A DNA stretch of 9,135 nucleotides from DASYYE01 sp035946955. Lineage in GTDB: Bacteria; Actinomycetota; Actinomycetes; Streptosporangiales; Streptosporangiaceae. Under the pieces are notes generated by a model. The model was not told the origin of the DNA. It worked only from the letters and a program-made list of their open reading frames with translations, and searched no databases. A program made the position numbers and the translations under genes. How positions within the stretch are numbered: the first letter of the stretch is position 1; the number at the start of each line of letters is the position of its first letter. The stretch spans positions 1 to 9,135 of the forward strand of contig DASYYE010000198.1 in assembly GCA_035946955.1 (NCBI GenBank), written 5' to 3'. Shown one piece after another: positions 7,247 through 9,135 of this stretch.

Positions 7247-7656
7247 CAGCCCTCCAGGACCGAGGCGGCTGCGGGGCTGGCCTCGCTGAGGAAGACCGAG
7301 CAGCGCTGCGCCTCGTCCTTCTCGCCGAGGGCGGCGGCGGCCTCCCCTAGTGCGTGCAGCGCGCGCAGGAAACCCTGGTTCGGCGGGTGTTCCCAGGGGA
7401 TAGGCCCCTGCCCGCGCCAGCCAGCCCTGCGGAGCTGGTCGAGTCCCCGGTGGTAGCCGGTCCGCGCGAACGCGTAGCCCTGGATCACGTCCCCCTCGCG
7501 CAGCGCCCGCTCCGCTAGTGCGGCCCAGGCCGCGAGGCATGCGGGATGCTCACCAGCGACGTCCCGTGGGTCCGCGCCACCCTCGAGCTCAACGGCAGCC
7601 GGGTCCTCCGGCAGGTACGTGGCTGGCGGCCCACCAAGCAGGTTCTGTATTTCCAC
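7246..7656 (-). CDS. DUF3151 family protein (conserved actinobacterial, function unknown)
   Basis: The 136-residue protein matches my memory of DUF3151 across its whole length. It has NLLGGPPATYLPEDP at the start (5-19), AGEHPACLAAWAALAE (34-49), the strongly conserved block YAFARTGYHRGLDQLRRAGW (61-80), GPIPWEHPPNQGFLRAL (84-100), and a final helix with DEAQRC (114-119). The helix-rich pattern resembles a tetratricopeptide-like scaffold, but I cannot assign a function. There are no membrane or export signals. The frame is open further upstream, but the GTG at 7656 is preferred because family similarity begins there and AGGATAGG precedes it. It is joined to purA by a 1-bp stop/start overlap, so the two are almost certainly co-transcribed and translationally coupled. 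The association suggests, but does not show, a role near AMP synthesis. Confidence 0.9.
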   Translation of the reverse strand: MEIQNLLGGPPATYLPEDPAAVELEGGADPRDVAGEHPACLAAWAALAERALREGDVIQGYAFARTGYHRGLDQLRRAGWRGQGPIPWEHPPNQGFLRALHALGEAAAALGEKDEAQRCSVFLSEASPAAASVLEG

Positions 7657-7738
7657 GCCCCTATCCTGCCGTGTCCCCCTGCGCGCGGGTAAAGCGCCCG
7701 GTCGCCCCACCCCAACAACCGAGCCCGCCGACTCTTCA

Positions 7739-7761
7739 GTCACAGCCGTCACACGAGTCAC
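7739..7761. repeat. Three GTCAC units on a 9-bp period upstream of DUF3151-purA
   Basis: GTCAC occurs at 7739-7743, 7748-7752 and 7757-7761, each 9 bp apart (GTGAC-n4 on the coding strand). The array lies about 85-105 bp before the DUF3151 start. It could be a regulator-binding array for the purine unit or chance. I found no convincing -35/-10 pair in this 171-bp gap. Confidence 0.4.
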
Positions 7762-7770
7762 TACCCGCCT

Positions 7771-7789
7771 TGATCTTTTCGGGAGATCA
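7771..7789. repeat. Perfect 6-bp inverted repeat beside repeat copy 1
   Basis: TGATCT (7771-7776) and AGATCA (7784-7789) flank the 7-nt TTTCGGG. It sits four bases from the end of the 44-bp repeat copy at 7793-7836 and may be part of the same element. Repeat copy 2 has no counterpart at the equivalent place. Confidence 0.45.
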
Positions 7790-7792
7790 CGA

Positions 7793-7836
7793 GTTTGTGT
7801 GCCGGAACTGTTGTGCCATCAGCGAAGTCAATATGT
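7793..7836. repeat. Diverged 44-bp direct repeat, copy 1 (abuts broken kinase gene)
   Basis: This stretch aligns without gaps to 8972-9015 (offset 1179), matching at 31 of 44 positions. The shared blocks are GTTTGTG (7793-7799), TGTTG (7809-7813) and the terminal GTCAATATGT (7827-7836). Similarity stops abruptly after GTCAATATGT in both copies. The minus-strand TGA that ends the kinase pseudogene lies inside this terminal block. Confidence 0.6.
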
Positions 7837-8324
7837 ACGGGGCCGCACTGACAGGTGGGTCGCGTCTGGGTTGACCCAGTGGAACCTGTCCGCCTCATCC
7901 ACCCGGTAGTCAGCCAGCGCGCGGTGGACCTGGGCGAGTGTCGTGCCTGCAGGTTCCCGTTGCCCGCGGTCCCCTCTGGTCAGTGGGTGGCCGGGTACCC
8001 AGGTGAGCAGGGCCAGTCGCAAGGTGGCGACCGTGACAGTGAGTTGCCCGTCGGTGGTGGGCACTGGCGCCCCAGCGGGATACCTGAGCATTCCAGGTGC
8101 TGGGCGAGACGCAGCCCACGCGCAAAGTGGCTAGCCGTATCGGGGGAGACCGCCTTCGCGACCCATTTCTCACCACGGTGGCTGACAAACCACGTAGCCG
8201 AGCCCATGCCACTGTGGTGGACGGTGACCTGCGCCCCGGTGAGATCCCAGTGCCTGCTCAGGGCAGAGACAAGAGCCGAGTCGGTGATCACGAACCGAGT
8301 CAACCATGCTCTGGTTGGCACCAA
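7828..8324 (-). pseudogene. Frameshifted, C-terminally truncated APH-like phosphotransferase
   Basis: Two minus-strand frames together read as the N-lobe of an aminoglycoside-phosphotransferase/choline-kinase-like protein. The first frame (from about 8324 to 8077) contains GMGSATWFVSHRGEKWVAKAV, with the glycine loop and the ATP-binding lysine of VAK, then LRLAQHLECSGIP. The second frame (about 8076 to 7828) continues with AGAPVPTTDGQLTV, LRLALLTWVPGHPL, TTLAQVHRALADY and FHWVNPDATHLSVRP, as expected for the next part of this family. They join if one base is restored in the CCC run (GGG at 8077-8079 on the + strand). The reading then ends at TGA, about 165 residues in, before the HGD-type catalytic motif and metal-binding Asp, so no active kinase can result. 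The start is uncertain: TTG at 8324 or GTG at 8321, neither with a good ribosome site. It begins 9 nt after the toxin stop. Confidence 0.7.
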
Positions 8325-8333
8325 TCCGCAACG

Positions 8334-8606
8334 TCAAGGCATGGCCCGGTAGATTTCCCGGCGATGCCCAACCCCCACAGCCAGGATGACAAGCTGCCCA
8401 TCCACGACCTCATAGATGACCCGGTAGTCCCCGACCCGCAGCCGGTACCGGTCTTCGTATCCAGCAAGCTTCTTGACGTTGGCGTCCACGCGGCGAGGGT
8501 CATCCCCCAGCGGCGTCAGTGCTTGCAAGATCGTCAGCGCGGCTGGCTGAGGGATGGCCCGTAGCTGCCTGACGGCCCACTCCCGCCACCGGAATGCGTA
8601 CTTCAC
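8334..8606 (-). CDS. RelE/YoeB/ParE-superfamily toxin
   Basis: The 90-residue basic protein has the length and pattern of RelE-superfamily toxins: an N-terminal strand and helices (YAFRWREWAVRQLRAIP, 3-19), VKKLAGYEDRYRLRVGDYRVIYEV (44-67), and the closing strand plus tail GVGHRREIYR (78-87). Basic and aromatic residues at K45/K46, R53, R55, R62, R82/R83 and Y86 sit where ribosome-dependent RNase members carry catalytic residues. This favours an mRNA-cleaving RelE/YoeB-type toxin over a gyrase-targeting ParE, but this is inference. The GTG start at 8606 overlaps the antitoxin stop by 4 bp (GTGA), and AAGGG lies a few bases upstream within the antitoxin gene. This is the usual order, antitoxin first, with coupled translation. 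The broken kinase gene follows immediately. Confidence 0.9.
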   Translation of the reverse strand: MKYAFRWREWAVRQLRAIPQPAALTILQALTPLGDDPRRVDANVKKLAGYEDRYRLRVGDYRVIYEVVDGQLVILAVGVGHRREIYRAMP

Positions 8607-8890
8607 GCGGCACCCTTGCCCGGCTCTTCCTCGAAGATCGCGGCGACGACCTCGGACATGCTGTAGGTCGGCGCGCCGGGGTTCGCGGCCAGGTCACGGT
8701 CGGCTTCTCTGGCGAAGTACCGGTCGATGGCGTCTTCCAGGGCATTGAAGTCCTCAATGGAAACGACGGCGGCTACGGCCTGGCCGTTGCGCGTGACGAT
8801 GGTGGGCGTCCCGTCCTGGGCTCGCGTGATGACCTCAGCGAAGTGTGCACGGGCGTCCCGGACACTCAGTTGGCTCTGGCTGTCGTCCAT
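8603..8890 (-). CDS. Phd/YefM-family antitoxin
   Basis: The 95-residue protein has the Phd/YefM DNA-binding N-domain: LSVRDARAHFAEVITRAQDG (8-27), then PTIVTRNGQAVAAVVSIEDFNAL (29-51). After it comes an acidic toxin-wrapping C-terminal tail (YSMSEVVAAIFEEEPG, 76-91). In this family the N-domain dimer represses its own operon and the tail neutralises the toxin, with conditional cooperativity. The ATG at 8890 is chosen because the conserved domain starts at residue 8. The frame remains open far upstream, but that stretch has no family similarity and crosses the operator and repeat copy 2. No Shine-Dalgarno precedes the ATG, consistent with a leaderless mRNA from the candidate -10 box at 8902-8897. 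Confidence 0.9.
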   Translation of the reverse strand: MDDSQSQLSVRDARAHFAEVITRAQDGTPTIVTRNGQAVAAVVSIEDFNALEDAIDRYFAREADRDLAANPGAPTYSMSEVVAAIFEEEPGKGAA

Positions 8891-8896
8891 GCCATT

Positions 8897-8926
8897 AGTG
8901 TACCCGAAATTGTGTACACACATGTA
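8897..8926 (-). promoter_or_regulatory. TGTACA-type operator and candidate leaderless promoter of the toxin-antitoxin operon
   Basis: A perfect 10-bp palindrome TGTGTACACA (8911-8920) contains the TGTACA core (8913-8918). A second core with one mismatch, TGTACC, lies at 8899-8904, centre-to-centre 14 bp. A further small palindrome ACATGT is at 8920-8925. Paired long and short palindromes with TGTACA cores are the known operator design of yefM-yoeB. On the minus strand TACACT (8902-8897) fits the actinobacterial -10 form TAnnnT and lies inside the second core. Standard spacing puts +1 at 8890, the A of the antitoxin ATG. No clear -35 box is seen. Confidence 0.65.
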
Positions 8927-8971
8927 TTCGCCCCTCACCGCGCCCTCATCGCACATCCGCCACGCAACAGC

Positions 8972-9015
8972 GTTTGTGGCCGGGCGGTGTTGCCCCAGCG
9001 GGGCTGTCAATATGT
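8972..9015. repeat. Diverged 44-bp direct repeat, copy 2 (upstream of toxin-antitoxin operon)
   Basis: This is the partner of 7793-7836 in the same orientation, with GTTTGTG, TGTTG and GTCAATATGT in register. Between the last two blocks it holds a perfect hairpin, GCCCC-AGC-GGGGC (8992-9004), that copy 1 does not have. The rest of the right end (9016-9135) shows no gene, tRNA or further repeat that I can support. Confidence 0.6.
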
Positions 9016-9135
9016 GCCACTCAAACTGCCCGGGGCGGTTCGGGAGCGCTTGGCTAACGCTGACGCAGCGTGGGTGGGTGCCCACGAAGCCACCCCGGTC
9101 CGAACCCCGAGAGCGCCGGTCGGGTAGTGCTCAGG

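Noticed and set aside
7247..7540. N-terminal extension of PurA by 98 residues
   Set aside because: The extension is the DUF3151 gene read in another frame. PurA similarity begins at the ATG at 7246, which follows a GGAGG ribosome site.
7657..7761. N-terminal extension of the DUF3151 protein by 35 residues
   Set aside because: The added residues are low-complexity and have no family similarity, and AGGATAGG supports the GTG at 7656.
8911..8920. Palindrome as a LexA/SOS box
   Set aside because: It lacks the GAAC...GTTC arms of actinobacterial SOS boxes, and the TGTACA core fits a YefM-type operator better.
7793..9015. CRISPR array or integrated complete insertion sequence
   Set aside because: There are only two diverged repeat copies with genes between them, no regularly spaced repeats, no transposase and no integrase in the window.
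8891..9085. N-terminal extension of the antitoxin
   Set aside because: The frame is open only by chance through the operator palindromes and repeat copy 2. Phd/YefM proteins begin a few residues before the LSVRDAR motif.
9040..9115. tRNA-like arm near the right end (GTTCGGAC on the minus strand)
   Set aside because: The invariant A of the T-loop is replaced by G, the flanking five bases cannot pair, and no acceptor or anticodon arms can be drawn.

Overview
The window looks like chromosomal DNA of a high-G+C actinomycete. By eye the G+C is around two thirds, GTG starts are frequent, and it carries DUF3151, a family I know from Actinobacteria, directly upstream of purA. The genus cannot be read from the sequence. 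Most of the window is housekeeping metabolism; the right end (about 7.8-9.0 kb) is a small accessory patch.

Left part (1-1795, + strand): a complete MacroD-type macro-domain protein is followed 100 bp later by a PLP-dependent aminotransferase of the HisC/Pat (HisC2) type. The aminotransferase start is fixed by a strong Shine-Dalgarno sequence, and a perfect inverted repeat sits just upstream of that site. This pair converges on the rest of the window across a 31-bp gap that holds a short stem-loop.

Middle part (1827-7656, - strand): transcription runs right to left through DUF3151 protein, purA, purD, purB and then murA. DUF3151 and purA overlap by 1 bp and purD and purB by 4 bp; a 62-bp gap with a hairpin separates purA from purD, and 202 bp separate purB from murA. 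PurD makes GAR early in de novo purine synthesis. PurB acts at the SAICAR-to-AICAR step and again in AMP synthesis, directly after PurA, so three of these genes form one purine unit. MurA starts peptidoglycan synthesis. It keeps the fosfomycin-target cysteine that the Mycobacterium tuberculosis enzyme has replaced with aspartate.

Right part (about 7793-9015, - strand): a Phd/YefM antitoxin and a RelE/YoeB-like toxin overlap by 4 bp. They are followed by a broken aminoglycoside-phosphotransferase-like kinase gene, which has a one-base frameshift and lacks its catalytic C-lobe. The antitoxin start lies next to TGTACA-type palindromes like those of yefM-yoeB operators, and a candidate -10 box would place transcription start on the ATG itself. 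A diverged 44-bp direct repeat (31 of 44 matching, ungapped, 1179 bp apart) brackets this block. One copy begins within a few bases of where the kinase homology stops and supplies its stop codon. This is the most unusual structure in the window. I did not find a clearly new multi-gene system.
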